From the NCBI GenBank assembly GCA_030849065.1, contig JASAON010001604.1:1-64000 (forward strand): a DNA stretch of 64,000 nucleotides. The letters are read 5' to 3'. Made by a program: the position numbers and the translations under genes. The stretch is from Jaenimonas drosophilae (taxonomy: Eukaryota > Euglenozoa > Kinetoplastea > Trypanosomatida > Trypanosomatidae). Shown here piece by piece: positions 17,002 through 27,176 of this stretch (position 1 is its first letter; every line of letters begins with the position of its first letter). The notes under the pieces are model-generated. The model searched no databases, was not told the origin of the DNA, and saw only the letters and a program-made list of their open reading frames with translations.

Positions 17002-18714
17002 TTATGATGCTCCACCAACCAACTGCTGCCGTCGTGCATCGATGAAGCGCACGAGCTCATCACGCGGAGCCACTTCATCCATCATCGCTGGCACAGCTCC
17101 GCTTCTCCTCACGGCATTCTTCAAGCGTGTTGCGTAGTCGGCAGAATCGCCATCCTCCGCGTTGTTGGCATCATCATCATCATCATCTTGTTGCTGCAAC
17201 AGCTGCAAACGCCGGTATTGCGCCTCCAACTTCAACATCTCCTCGCGCAAAGACGCACTTGGCGGAGCCATATCAGCCCGTAATGTTGTTGCTGACGCTG
17301 CCGTCGATGATGAAGTGTGTGTTGCAGAAACATGCGCAGCGGTGGAGGTGTTCTTGCCAACGTACATACGCTCATCGTACATCGCGTTGGATCGATCCTG
17401 AAGTGGTGGCCGTTGTGCCACGGGATCTGGCGATGAGGGCTGAGCAGCTCTCGATGAATCGCCACGCTCCACCGATGTGTTGGCGCTGCTTCCCCGTTGT
17501 GTTGGCGCAGACGTCAATGCGCTGCTGAGCTCCAGAGACTTTTCTTCACCGGGAAGCTTCACTGCACGTTGCGACGGCCCACGTGTGTTGGAGCGTCGTG
17601 GTGGTGGTGGTGTGATGGAGCGTTGGCCCACTTCTTCATGATGATGCTGTTGTCTTTGTTGTTGTTGGTGTTCTGGCTGTACGTGGATGTGGTTGCTGGA
17701 GCGCTCCAAATCACTGGCGAGAACTTCGTAGCTCGCACGCAGCCGTTGATATAAATCTTCAATCTCACGGCGTGTCGTAGATTCCTGCGGGTGGATCTCA
17801 ACCACCACAGGACTTGGCGTAGCAACAGGAGGAGGTGGTGGAGGTGAGCCGGATGTGTGTGGCATCTTCTTCGTCTTGTTGTTGTTGTTGTTGTTGTGGG
17901 GCGTCGATGAACGTTGGGTGGTACGTGTTTTTTTGCAGGTCTTGCGAGCATCTGTGAATGGCGGTGGTGTTGCAGCAATGCGTCGTGGGCGTCTCTGGGC
18001 GTTGATATGATCGTGTGCGTTCCGATCTTGACGCGCCCTCCGTACACACATGGAGCAGCTCGAGCAGAAGGACGAAGATGATGATGATGACGATGATCTG
18101 CTGCTGTTACTGCTGCATGAAGTAGATGCACCACGACGACGATGTTGTTGTTGTTGTTTTGCGAAGTAGGCGAGCAACCACGGCGGAGGTGGTGGTGGTG
18201 GCCAGGGCATCGACGTGGATGGCAGCAACGCCGGCGGCGCAGGAAAGGACGATGGCATCGGCACATCCGATGGATGCGGCCATGGCTGATGGCGTGTGGC
18301 TGAACGACTACTTCGCCAACCATCTACACCAAAGGAAGACCCTTCACGCAGCTTGCGATGATCTTCCAAGCTCTGCGCACGCAACGATGGCATCGAGAAG
18401 TGCTCGGCATCATCGTGTGGAAGCATGCTCCATCGCCGTGGTGCGGCATTGGTGATGTGGTAGCCGGGCCAAAACACATCGCGCACACCTCCATCAGCCA
18501 CGGATGGACCATAAATCGGGGGAGGAGGGATCCAATTCATCTCCGCACAACCCGGCCAACCTGCATAGCCACAAACATCGTAGCAACACTCATCAACACA
18601 TCGAGCGCCCTTGCAAGGACGTTGCTCCTTGTGTTGTTTGGATGATCGTGTACGTGCGCGATGTGGCTGCGGTGGCGCCGTAGCCCTGCCGCGAGAGACG
18701 GGCCGCTCTTCCAT
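17002..18714 (-). CDS. Hypothetical low-complexity protein with Cys-rich N-terminus
   Basis: 570 residues from the ATG at 18714; upstream codons lack an ATG. No family recognised. The N-terminal 60 residues hold a cysteine cluster (CKGARCVDECCYDVCGYAGW, then PGC), followed by IPPPPIYGPSVADGG and a segment with DVFWPGYHITNAAPRRW. The middle is strongly biased: Pro runs, Ser runs, Gln/His-rich stretches and a poly-Asn block near 295. Two short coiled-coil-like segments follow, REIEDLYQRLRASYEVLASD near 340 and EEMLKLEAQYRRLQLLQQQ near 515, and the C-terminus is charged with an Asp run. It may be a cytoskeletal or RNA-associated scaffold; this is a guess from composition only. Confidence 0.6.
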   Translation of the reverse strand: MEERPVSRGRATAPPQPHRARTRSSKQHKEQRPCKGARCVDECCYDVCGYAGWPGCAEMNWIPPPPIYGPSVADGGVRDVFWPGYHITNAAPRRWSMLPHDDAEHFSMPSLRAQSLEDHRKLREGSSFGVDGWRSSRSATRHQPWPHPSDVPMPSSFPAPPALLPSTSMPWPPPPPPPWLLAYFAKQQQQHRRRGASTSCSSNSSRSSSSSSSSSFCSSCSMCVRRARQDRNAHDHINAQRRPRRIAATPPPFTDARKTCKKTRTTQRSSTPHNNNNNNKTKKMPHTSGSPPPPPPVATPSPVVVEIHPQESTTRREIEDLYQRLRASYEVLASDLERSSNHIHVQPEHQQQQRQQHHHEEVGQRSITPPPPRRSNTRGPSQRAVKLPGEEKSLELSSALTSAPTQRGSSANTSVERGDSSRAAQPSSPDPVAQRPPLQDRSNAMYDERMYVGKNTSTAAHVSATHTSSSTAASATTLRADMAPPSASLREEMLKLEAQYRRLQLLQQQDDDDDDANNAEDGDSADYATRLKNAVRRSGAVPAMMDEVAPRDELVRFIDARRQQLVGGAS

Positions 18715-18854
18715 GAAGAAGTGGCCAGACACTAAGATGAATGAAGAAGAGAAGAGGGTCAGCACGTACAACACCTACACCCATCGGAGCACCAACAACA
18801 CGCACACATCAATACTGTTTTCTCTTTTTGGTTATGATAATGTGGAGATGCACC

Positions 18855-19874
18855 TTAATCATCCATGGCGGTGGCTGGATCCATCTGATGGCGCTCACAG
18901 AGCCCACGCAGCAGCACCTTTCCATGCTCCACGCCAGCGGCATCATCATGCCTACTGCACCAGCTCGAGTACTTGCGGCAGGTGGTGAGGGCCTGTGCCA
19001 CATCTCCCACCCCTTCAAAACAAAACAGGAGGTGCTCCAGCGTGCGCTTCACCAGCTCCACATCCTCCGCATCAATGTGGCCGTTGAGCGCCTCAATCAG
19101 CAGATCCAGCGCACGTGCGTAGAGCTCCTTCGCCTCCTCCATCTTGCCTGCCTCCGCCAACACACGTGCCTCTGCCGTGATGCACTCACCCAGCGTTGAG
19201 ATGACAGGACGGCGCAGATTGGTGGCCGCCACGGCTTGCATCGGCATGGCCGACTTGGCATCCACATCGATCCACCTCAACACCTCCTCGAGCAACGTGC
19301 GCGCCTCCGTCGCATTGCCCTGCTGGCACATGACGTTGGCAATGAAGTGCTTGATCTCCGCCACCTGCGCATGATCGCGGTGCTCCTCTTTTGCCGTTAG
19401 CAAGAAACGTTTGGCACGTTGTGCGTACGCGATGGAATCTGCGAAGGCGGCGAGATTGAGATGTGCCTGGGCAGCCTCCATACACAAGAGCCCCTCGCAC
19501 TGAATCGGTGCGTTGTTGGCGCCGAGCTCCTCGAGCAGCACCAGGCCATCATGCACCGTGGCGAGAATGGCGGCGTAGTCCTGCGCCGTACGTGCGGCCT
19601 CGATGCGCTCGCTAATGGCGTTCCATCTCTCCAAGGCGGCCATGTCACGCTGCACGACTTCATCGCGGAGCACAAAATTCTCCACGTCCACGGCAGATGT
19701 TGTGGTGGTGCTGCTGCAGTAGCGAAGGGAGGCGTAGAGATTGGTGTTGGATGGCGTGGCACACCGGAATGAGCTCGTGGAGCTCCATGAGCAACGCATC
19801 ATCATCAAGGGTGCCGTACGGCGGCAGACGTTGGTGATGGAGCGGCCATGCCAAAGTGTGGTTCCACGGCGCAT
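18855..19874 (-). CDS. Hypothetical mitochondrial TPR-like helical protein
   Basis: 339 residues from the ATG at 19874. The first 55 residues are Arg/Ser/Thr-rich with few acids, typical of a mitochondrial presequence. The rest is all-helical and shows pairs of helices of TPR type: GLLCMEAAQAHLNLAAFADS, VAEIKHFIANVMCQQGNATE, CITAEARVLAEAGKMEEAKE and LEHLLFCFEGVGDVAQALTT, with the small-residue and Ala spacing expected of TPRs. I cannot name the protein. TPR proteins commonly scaffold complexes. In kinetoplastid mitochondria many belong to ribosome or RNA-processing assemblies, which is only a general expectation. Confidence 0.7.
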   Translation of the reverse strand: MRRGTTLWHGRSITNVCRRTAPLMMMRCSWSSTSSFRCATPSNTNLYASLRYCSSTTTTSAVDVENFVLRDEVVQRDMAALERWNAISERIEAARTAQDYAAILATVHDGLVLLEELGANNAPIQCEGLLCMEAAQAHLNLAAFADSIAYAQRAKRFLLTAKEEHRDHAQVAEIKHFIANVMCQQGNATEARTLLEEVLRWIDVDAKSAMPMQAVAATNLRRPVISTLGECITAEARVLAEAGKMEEAKELYARALDLLIEALNGHIDAEDVELVKRTLEHLLFCFEGVGDVAQALTTCRKYSSWCSRHDDAAGVEHGKVLLRGLCERHQMDPATAMDD

Positions 19875-20139
19875 TGATGGATGATGTACGACCTACAAGA
19901 GAAGGAAAAGAAAAGAATAATGAGCAAGACAACATAAACCACACACACACACGCGCAGCATGTTGTTGTTGTTGTTGTTATTGTTGTTGTTGGTGAAAAA
20001 TGTGTTTTCAGAAATCGAGTACAGTACAAGATGATTGTGTGTGGTGTGCTGAAGAAGATGTATGAGCGGATAATAACAGTTGCTGATGATGGATAGCACG
20101 GTGTTGTTGGCCCATGCACTTCCCACATCATCATCATCA

Positions 20140-21978
20140 CTACATGGCGGGCACCTGTTGCCACGCACTGATGGTCTCGGCGTAGCGCATGAGTTCCGTT
20201 CGGCCTTGTTGTTGCACCTCCTGCCGCATGTGCCGGCCAAGACGGCGGCTCTCGTCCAAGCTGGCCGTGTAGTAGGCCGCCAACTGTGCCGTGGGGCGCG
20301 ACATCATGTGTGGTGGCACGTGATGATCATGTGTGGCGGCCTCCATCAAAACGGCATAGGCGGCGCGATACTTGGCGTTCTCGTCGCGCATCCGCTGCAT
20401 CCGATCGCGCTTTTCCTCCTTGGCGGCACGCATCTCTGCCCGAACATCATGACGAATCTGCAAAAGTTGCTCGTCGTACTCCACACGCATACGTTGCTGA
20501 AGACGGCCTTGTAAGTCACCGAGAAAACGAGCTGCGCGAAGCCTCTCGATTTTTTCGTCGCGTGCGGCGGCATCAATGAGGCGGTGCGGATGATGTTGGA
20601 GGAGCTGCCGCTCCACGTCGGTGAGCGGGGGTTCCTCCAACATCGAAGACATCGCTGCCGGTGATGATGAACCCCGCGGAAGACGTCGCGCGCGAAGTCG
20701 TGGCTGAGCTCCACCAACAGAGGTTCCACGTGCAGCAGCAGCAGCAGCACGATGTTGTTGTTGGTGTTGTTGCGCATGGGCTGTGCCAGAGCGTTGTTTG
20801 GGCATCGATGTGGTGGCTCGTGGAGGCCGCTCTCGACGAAGTTGTTGGCCGGGAGGTGTGCGCCCATCACGGCGCTCCTCCGCCTTCACCGTTGCCGCCA
20901 AGAGATCATAGCGCCGGCGTATATCCGACCAGTCCATATTCATATTCGTGTTGTTGTTGTTGTTGTTGTTTGTGGTGGTGGCCGTTGCACGCTGACTGCC
21001 TCGTTGAGGTGTGTGTGCGGCAGCAAGACGTGGGGAGTTTGTATCAGTACCACCAACACCGACGCCTCCATGATGATGAATGGCGCTACTGGCTTGTTTC
21101 GGTGAAGAAGAGCCTGATGGCAGCGGCTGTACCGGTGGCGCGACGAGCTCACGCGTCCAGTTCTCCACTAGTTGTGCGGTTGGGATCATGCCCGACTCCT
21201 CATCATGAAATGATGGAGATGGTTCCTCTTCATCATACACATCACTGCTGCCGTAGCTGCCCCAGCCTTCATCTCTCATCCCACCTCCACTGTGTTCGTG
21301 GTGATGAAGATAGGCGTGATGCTCCATCATATTGTGTTGTTGCTGTTGTTGTTGCATGGCTGCTGCTTCATCCATGTCGTAGCTACGTACATCATGTCTG
21401 TGTGTAATGGCAGGATGATGCAGTGGGACAGCATCCATGGCGGATGTGCTGCCCTGCGCTTGTTGTTGTTGGTCGCGTTGCTGAAGGATGTAGGGTCCAT
21501 GCTTGGCAAGAAGCTGCTCCATGATGCCGTAAAAGATCATGATGAGCCGATGTACGTGTGCCACGTCGAGCTGAATAACTCCATCAATGGTGATACCAGA
21601 CACATCAAAACCATGTTGTTGGAGCCCGTGGAGCACCAGCGAGGCGTTGAGCTGCCGCTTGGACAGTGTGTTGGGGTGGCGCTCAATTCCCGGCAGCTCA
21701 CCGCCACACAAGCGCTCAAAGAGTATCACGAAGAGGCTCGACGTACACTGACGGATCGTCTTCACGCGCATGGCCATACCAAAAAAAGTGAGCATCGTGT
21801 TTACGCGGTACAAGTAGGGCTCGTGGTTGTTTTCTGGCACCACGTCCATCGCATCGTCTTCATCGTTGGTGGTGGCAGATGGGTGCTGAGCCACTGGGGT
21901 AAGGTTGGGCTGCAACATGTGCATCTCTGCCACGGTGGGGGGCGGTGTTTTCACTTCGTCACCACGCTCCATCTCCAT
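20140..21978 (-). CDS. CEP95-like protein: CH-like domain plus basic coiled coil
   Basis: 612 residues from the ATG at 21978 (MEMERGDEVKTPPP). Residues about 48-160 form a compact helical domain (LYRVNTMLTFFGMAMRVKTI, LFVILFERLCGGELPGI, NASLVLHGLQQHGFDVSGIT, VHRLIMIFYGIMEQLLAKHG) that resembles the calponin-homology-like N-terminal domain of centrosomal CEP95-type proteins. A long disordered middle has Gln runs and an Asn run near 340. The C-terminal ~150 residues are a charged coiled coil beginning with VERQLLQHHPHRLIDAAARD. The order of domains matches CEP95-type proteins, suggesting a basal body or flagellar base location. I hold this as a fold-level suggestion. Confidence 0.5.
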   Translation of the reverse strand: MEMERGDEVKTPPPTVAEMHMLQPNLTPVAQHPSATTNDEDDAMDVVPENNHEPYLYRVNTMLTFFGMAMRVKTIRQCTSSLFVILFERLCGGELPGIERHPNTLSKRQLNASLVLHGLQQHGFDVSGITIDGVIQLDVAHVHRLIMIFYGIMEQLLAKHGPYILQQRDQQQQAQGSTSAMDAVPLHHPAITHRHDVRSYDMDEAAAMQQQQQQHNMMEHHAYLHHHEHSGGGMRDEGWGSYGSSDVYDEEEPSPSFHDEESGMIPTAQLVENWTRELVAPPVQPLPSGSSSPKQASSAIHHHGGVGVGGTDTNSPRLAAAHTPQRGSQRATATTTNNNNNNNTNMNMDWSDIRRRYDLLAATVKAEERRDGRTPPGQQLRRERPPRATTSMPKQRSGTAHAQQHQQQHRAAAAAARGTSVGGAQPRLRARRLPRGSSSPAAMSSMLEEPPLTDVERQLLQHHPHRLIDAAARDEKIERLRAARFLGDLQGRLQQRMRVEYDEQLLQIRHDVRAEMRAAKEEKRDRMQRMRDENAKYRAAYAVLMEAATHDHHVPPHMMSRPTAQLAAYYTASLDESRRLGRHMRQEVQQQGRTELMRYAETISAWQQVPAM

Positions 21979-23038
21979 CGCGGCACCACTGTGTTGTGTT
22001 GTGTTGTGTGCTGAAAAGCACAAGATAAGAATACACTTTCCTTGTTTCTGTGTTGGTAGGGCGGAGGGCCGCAACCACTGACGTACATCATCAACGAATA
22101 AGAAGAACATTCAAGAAGAGGAAAGTAGAAGAAGAATGATGAGCAACACGATGTCTCGCACAACAACACAGACACACACAATCCATATACAACGTGTTCG
22201 TGTTGTACGGCTCTCGTGCTCATCGTGGTCTTGAGTGCAGGCGTGAAGAGTGCAGATACAAAAGATATTTGAAGGAACACACATCGAAAAAAAAAGAAAC
22301 AAGGAGTTGCGTGATGTGTGTGTGTTGGATGATGCACGACTCAGCTACAACAATGAGCTGTGTGCTGCATTGGGTCTGAGGAATGAGTGGGTGATGGTTT
22401 TCTGCCCCCACAAACACGTCAAGGACGAGACAATCTGCACGTGGCAGTGAATTCGTGTTTGTGCGGCACCCAACACCACATTTTCATCATCATCATCATC
22501 AACAACAACGACATCATCATCATCATCATCATCACCATCAATGTTTCCGCCATCGGGGGGGAAGGAACATAAAGCACAAAGAGAGAGGAGAAGATATGCG
22601 CGCAAACTCCAAGAAGCTCCACCACACATCATTCTAGCAACTACTACTACAACAACAACAACATCACGACGCTCTCTTGTGTGTGTCGTGTACGTTTGTG
22701 TAGGTTTGTTGCGATGGAATTCGTTGATGGAGCTCCAACACCCACTCATCACCAGCCATCGCACAATGGCGTACATCTGCTGCTGATGCGTTGGGCGTCG
22801 ATGGAGGTTAGCCAATGAGGAGCGGCAAGCGCAATGATGATGAAATACGAAATGGTTGCTGTGGTGGCACACAACATAGGACCTGTGCTCCGCCACACCA
22901 CCGCGCCATCATCATCACCACCATCATCATCATTCACCACACGCGGCCATCTACATCGCCAATTCTATTTCCATCTCCATCCACCCACACACACCAAAAA
23001 AAAAAAGAATTTCACTGAAGCCATCATCATCATCATCA
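21979..23038. other. Intergenic gap with several CAT and CAA trinucleotide tracts
   Basis: About 1.06 kb. (CAT)n-type stretches lie at 22483-22501, 22511-22542, 22911-22933 and 23021-23041, and a CAA/CTA-rich tract at 22640-22665. Frames on both strands here encode only poly-His, poly-Asp, poly-Val and similar sequence and are not supported as genes. Confidence 0.6.
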
Positions 23039-24829
23039 TCATCCGGTGCCGCTGCTACCCGAGTGCGGTGTATGATGGTGATGTGCCGGTGGCGAGAAGA
23101 GCTTCGCCTTGTTGGCGCTGGTGCTCCCCGACTCATCTGTGCGACCAAAGTTGTTCGTGAGTACCGGCGATGATCCCCCGCTTCCGTCGTGATGTGTGTG
23201 ATTGGCTGCCGCGGCGTTTGTTGCCGGCTGAAGATGCGGCCTGCCGCCTCCGCCACTCTCAACGCGTGTTGGTGTATAGGGAGGTGGTGGAGGCCTTCGC
23301 GCCTCCACCACCGACAACGACGATGTTGTTGGCGGAACGCTCATGACGTTGATGCTGCTGCTGTTATTGGTGCTGGTGTTGCTGCGTGGTGGTGATGGTG
23401 CCTGCCTGGATTGCTCCCGCAGCCAATCGCCGTGCTGGCGGAGGACTGAGCGATATACAACACGCAGATCCTCCGCGTCGCTCCGCGCAGAGTCTGGCGG
23501 CGATGGGGATGAATGAAGTGGGCTCGACGAGGCCTCCTCCATGGGCATCGTCAAGGGCACATGATGATGATGTGTGGCAGCGGCACCCGCTTGCACCACG
23601 GCGGTGATGCTCACCCCCGCCACATCCTCCACGACGTCTGTGCTCGAGCTCGTGGAGGATGGCGTCTTTTGTTGCTCCAACCATCTACGGATCCATCCGC
23701 GCACATCCCCACACGCTGGTCGGGCCTGCGCCAACTCATGAATCATATCGTTGAAGAGCATCTGGAGATCGTGGAGATGTGCGTACTGCTGCGCCACAGC
23801 GTTTAGTGGGTGGCTCGCAATGAGCTCCCCAATAGTTGGGATGGTGGCGCTGTGGCGTACATCCCACATGCGCGCCGTCGGGCGTGTTAAGCTGTTGCGG
23901 AGGTGCTGATGAAATCCAGATATGGTTGGTGCTGGCTGTGATTGTGCTGTGAGTTGGTGTTGTTGGCCAGCACCACCACCACCTCCCATGGGCTTGCTTG
24001 TGCGTTGTTTGGCCATGAAGATGGCGGTGCGGGCGTCGAGAGCTTCGCTCGTGCTGTGCTCGCGCGGCGGTGTTTGCGCATGAAAGACGAGCATCGTGGA
24101 GGATGAACTTGATGGGCAGCAACTCCCGCCGCCACCACCACCAACATGTTGTTGTTGTTGTTGTGATGGTGGTTGGTCGCCAACGTGTTGCAGTGATGGC
24201 AGAGGTGCCCAGACAATATCGCTCTCATCGCCACCACATCGATGTCGTGGAGATGGGCTGCAGCTGGATGAGTGCGAGGAGCACCTGTTCGGGGATGCGT
24301 ATGTTGGTGATGATGTTGGTACTGGAACCACCATCATCGTTGTACGTGCAGGATTAGTTGTGCGTCGCCCCGCCACTGCCGCAAGGTTCCGTGGCATCTG
24401 CGCAATGATGATGTTTGGCAACGATGGGGGATGGAACTCCCGCCGAAGTTGGTTCTCCGCATCAGCGCCAGCTCCACCACCACCACCACCTCCTCCTCCT
24501 CCACGTCGTGCTACAACAACAACGGGAGATGATGCCGATGATGCATTGATGGACTGAAGAGATGTTGTTGTTTCCATCGATGGAAGACTAGGACGCGGCC
24601 GCAAAACAAAGGTGATCGGTGCCGACGATGAGGATGGCACGTTGTTGTTGCTGTTGGTGTGCTGCTGCATCTCCTCCATCTTCTCCGCATGTGGGCTGAG
24701 TGCGGGAAGTCGTGGAAGCGTGCGCGCACGTCGGCCACCATCGTCGGCGGAGGCCTCTGGACGTCGCGCGATCAACCGTGGCAGCGGTGTTGATGCTGAG
24801 CCCAACAAATTTTTGTTGTTATTGCTCAT
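23039..24829 (-). CDS. Hypothetical disordered protein with a short helical core
   Basis: 596 residues from the ATG at 24829 (MSNNNKNLLG); upstream there is no ATG. Most of the protein is biased (Ser, Pro, Gln, Gly-run near 120, His near 430). A folded segment lies at about 330-385, with IPTIGELIASHPLNAVAQQY, LHDLQMLFNDMIHELAQARP and GDVRGWIRRWLEQQ. The last part has the size and hydrophobic spacing of an RIIa/Dpy-30-type docking helix pair, where a PxDPxxFIxxWL motif is usual; here it is ARPACGDVRGWIRRWL. If real, this would suggest a flagellar or kinase-anchoring protein. I rate that as weak. A second helical patch (ARSDAEDLRVVYRSVLRQHG) follows near 455. Confidence 0.6.
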   Translation of the reverse strand: MSNNNKNLLGSASTPLPRLIARRPEASADDGGRRARTLPRLPALSPHAEKMEEMQQHTNSNNNVPSSSSAPITFVLRPRPSLPSMETTTSLQSINASSASSPVVVVARRGGGGGGGGGGAGADAENQLRREFHPPSLPNIIIAQMPRNLAAVAGRRTTNPARTTMMVVPVPTSSPTYASPNRCSSHSSSCSPSPRHRCGGDESDIVWAPLPSLQHVGDQPPSQQQQQHVGGGGGGSCCPSSSSSTMLVFHAQTPPREHSTSEALDARTAIFMAKQRTSKPMGGGGGAGQQHQLTAQSQPAPTISGFHQHLRNSLTRPTARMWDVRHSATIPTIGELIASHPLNAVAQQYAHLHDLQMLFNDMIHELAQARPACGDVRGWIRRWLEQQKTPSSTSSSTDVVEDVAGVSITAVVQAGAAATHHHHVPLTMPMEEASSSPLHSSPSPPDSARSDAEDLRVVYRSVLRQHGDWLREQSRQAPSPPRSNTSTNNSSSINVMSVPPTTSSLSVVEARRPPPPPYTPTRVESGGGGRPHLQPATNAAAANHTHHDGSGGSSPVLTNNFGRTDESGSTSANKAKLFSPPAHHHHTPHSGSSGTG

Positions 24830-25427
24830 TGGTTGTATGTGGCACAGTAGCACGTGTATGTGTGTGGGTGTGCAGTGAGGATGAATTCAGCCACCTGGGA
24901 GATACTCTCAGCACCAACGCTGCTCAGCTCCAGCACAAGATGTCGGTGTTGTTCGGAGAAGAGAGATGTATATGTACGTGCGTGTGGCAACAACGCTAGC
25001 ACACACACAACCCTAAAAAGAAAAAACGAATCAATGAATGATGTCTCGCGCACCTCACACACACTCGCGGAGACGATCTCCAAGCTACACCACCGGCCTA
25101 TGCGGTGTGTGTGTGTGTGTGTGTACGCGGAGGGGGTGAAGATGGCAATATATCAGCCAAGTGCTCTACAAACTGTCGGAACAACAAAAAAAGAACGTTA
25201 GAACAAGAAGTTGTGGCACCCATCATCATCATCATCATCATCATGCTATACTACACAATGAATGGCTCCAACTTAGCCACAACGACGTCAATAATGTTGT
25301 TTTGTGATTTTGTTTTTTTTGTGTTTAGAGAAGTCGTCGTCTTCAGCCAAGGCCGAGAGATGTACGTGTGTTGTGGCAAGATGTAACATGTACGCATCTC
25401 CTCACGTAACCACATCTTGCTGCAGCT
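24830..25427. other. Intergenic gap with (TG)n and (CAT)n tracts
   Basis: About 600 bp. (TG)n at 25103-25122, (CAT)n at 25221-25242. No supported gene. Confidence 0.55.
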
Positions 25428-27176
25428 TTATCGTACGCCATAGGTTGTGTTCTGGACCTGCTTTTCATGCAGTGCATCAAAGATGCTCGTCTTCTTGGAC
25501 CACATCCGACCGCGGCTGCGACGCACCTCCGCAAGACGGTTCGCCTTATCCGTATCCAGCGTACGTCGTTGCACCTGCCGGCCAATCGGCTCCTGCTCAC
25601 GATCAAACTCAACGCCCGTGGTGCCAACATTCTTTGGCCGCTCCGCACGTCGTCCAAAGTTCTCCAAGAGATAATCAAGCGTTGCTTCTTCGTTGGCCTC
25701 ACCGGCGAAGCGCGCCGACCACAATCGCCGCTTCTTCTCCAGCACCGCATCCTCCACGTGGCGGAATACAACAAACGCATCTCGGCCCATGGCGGCGAGG
25801 CGCTCCACGTCCGTCGCTGCGCCGGCCAACGTTCGGCCCCAACTGGTCTCGGAGCACACACGCTTCAACTCAACGAGATAGCTGAGCACCGCGGCGGTGA
25901 TGGCCTTATCAGGAGTGCGCATGAAGTCGTGGAATCCACACATCTCTTCAAAGTAGGCGCGAATGCGGTCGGGGTGGTGGCGTGTGTTGCTCAACATGCG
26001 CGCGGCGTCGATGCGTTCGTTGGCGGCATCCATGGTGGGCTGCAAGGCCTCCACCACCTCCAACCACGTGTGCTTGGATTGAGCCATGGCGAGCCACGCA
26101 GGATCTGCGCTCAGAAACAAAACGGTGCGCAGGTCAGCGGGAGAGATGGGGCCACGACGCATCACCGCTGGTGTGTTGTTGTTGTTGTTGTTGTTTGTTG
26201 GTGGTGCATCTCCGCTCATGGATGTCATCCGTTCAAAGAGCTCCACGGCAGCCTTGTTCGGCACATCATCCAGGGTGAGGGAGCCGTGGCTGATGGCGCC
26301 AAAGACACCATCAAAATCTTCCTCCGACGGAAAAATGAAGCGCCCATAGCGCTCACGAATCTGTTCGTGCGTGTTGAAGGGCAACACATCGAGCTCCGTG
26401 ACATCAACTCCATCCGGATCAACGTAGGGGTTGTGGCTGAAGCGTGGCAGATAATCATTGCGTGCGCCATCCACGAACCCAATCGGGCCCCAGCGATCCC
26501 ACACGTAGTCTGGCGAGAGGCCAAGCTCCTCGCGACGTACGGCGCGCTCGAGATCCATCAAGGCATGGCGCATCGCCATCGATACCACCAAGGTGCCCGT
26601 TTGCAAGCCCTGCTCCTCCCAGCAATGTGCGCGAAGTGTGTTGTTGTCATAAAAGGGCTTGGAGATGCCAATACAGCGCCAATAGCGTGCCTCACGTACA
26701 AAGTGAATGGCGGCGTCGAGGAACTCATCCTCGTACATGTGCGTGTTGCCCTTCACCACCTCATCATGAAGCAACATGCCAAGGAGCTCCGGGGTATCAA
26801 AGGCCTTCCAAATGATTTTGGTGATGAGATTGTAGAAGTCGTAGCTCTTCCGCTCATGATCGCGGGTGAAGCGTGCATCACCGCGGTTGTACGCCTCGAA
26901 CCACGCACGTTGTGGCACATATGTTCGGTCAGAGAGCTCCGTGCGATTGCGGTCAAGGTAGGAACGAACGGCAATTTTTTTTCCCACAGTGTGTTTGGCA
27001 GGAATGAGGAAGAAGCTACCGGGGGTATAGTGCTCCACCCCCTCCACATCATCATCATGTGCAGCGTTGGTTGGTGTTGTTGTTGTGTCTTCGGCGGCGG
27101 AGATGCTTCTGCTGAGCCAGCGGAAAGCCAGTGCATCGTGTGTGCCAAGCCGCGCGCTACGCAATCGAGACCACAT
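25428..27176 (-). CDS. Hypothetical mitochondrial protein
   Basis: 582 residues from the ATG at 27176 (the preceding in-frame codon is GTG). The N-terminus MWSRLRSARLGTHDALAFRW is a good mitochondrial presequence. The body is well-behaved and mostly free of bias, except for a poly-Asn insert near 325: FFLIPAKHTVGKKIAVRSYL, ERKSYDFYNLITKIIWKAFD, FLDAAIHFVREARYWRCIGI, DRWGPIGFVDGARNDYLPRF and LRTVLFLSADPAWLAMAQSK. The C-terminus is basic (RRSRGRMWSKKTSIFDALHE). I do not recognise the family; the profile would suit a kinetoplastid-specific mitoribosomal or RNA-processing component, but there is no diagnostic motif. Confidence 0.7.
   Translation of the reverse strand: MWSRLRSARLGTHDALAFRWLSRSISAAEDTTTTPTNAAHDDDVEGVEHYTPGSFFLIPAKHTVGKKIAVRSYLDRNRTELSDRTYVPQRAWFEAYNRGDARFTRDHERKSYDFYNLITKIIWKAFDTPELLGMLLHDEVVKGNTHMYEDEFLDAAIHFVREARYWRCIGISKPFYDNNTLRAHCWEEQGLQTGTLVVSMAMRHALMDLERAVRREELGLSPDYVWDRWGPIGFVDGARNDYLPRFSHNPYVDPDGVDVTELDVLPFNTHEQIRERYGRFIFPSEEDFDGVFGAISHGSLTLDDVPNKAAVELFERMTSMSGDAPPTNNNNNNNTPAVMRRGPISPADLRTVLFLSADPAWLAMAQSKHTWLEVVEALQPTMDAANERIDAARMLSNTRHHPDRIRAYFEEMCGFHDFMRTPDKAITAAVLSYLVELKRVCSETSWGRTLAGAATDVERLAAMGRDAFVVFRHVEDAVLEKKRRLWSARFAGEANEEATLDYLLENFGRRAERPKNVGTTGVEFDREQEPIGRQVQRRTLDTDKANRLAEVRRSRGRMWSKKTSIFDALHEKQVQNTTYGVR

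Noticed and set aside
22345..22896. 183-codon minus-strand frame in the 22-23 kb gap
   Set aside because: Composed largely of poly-Val and poly-Asp from triplet repeats; not supported as a gene.
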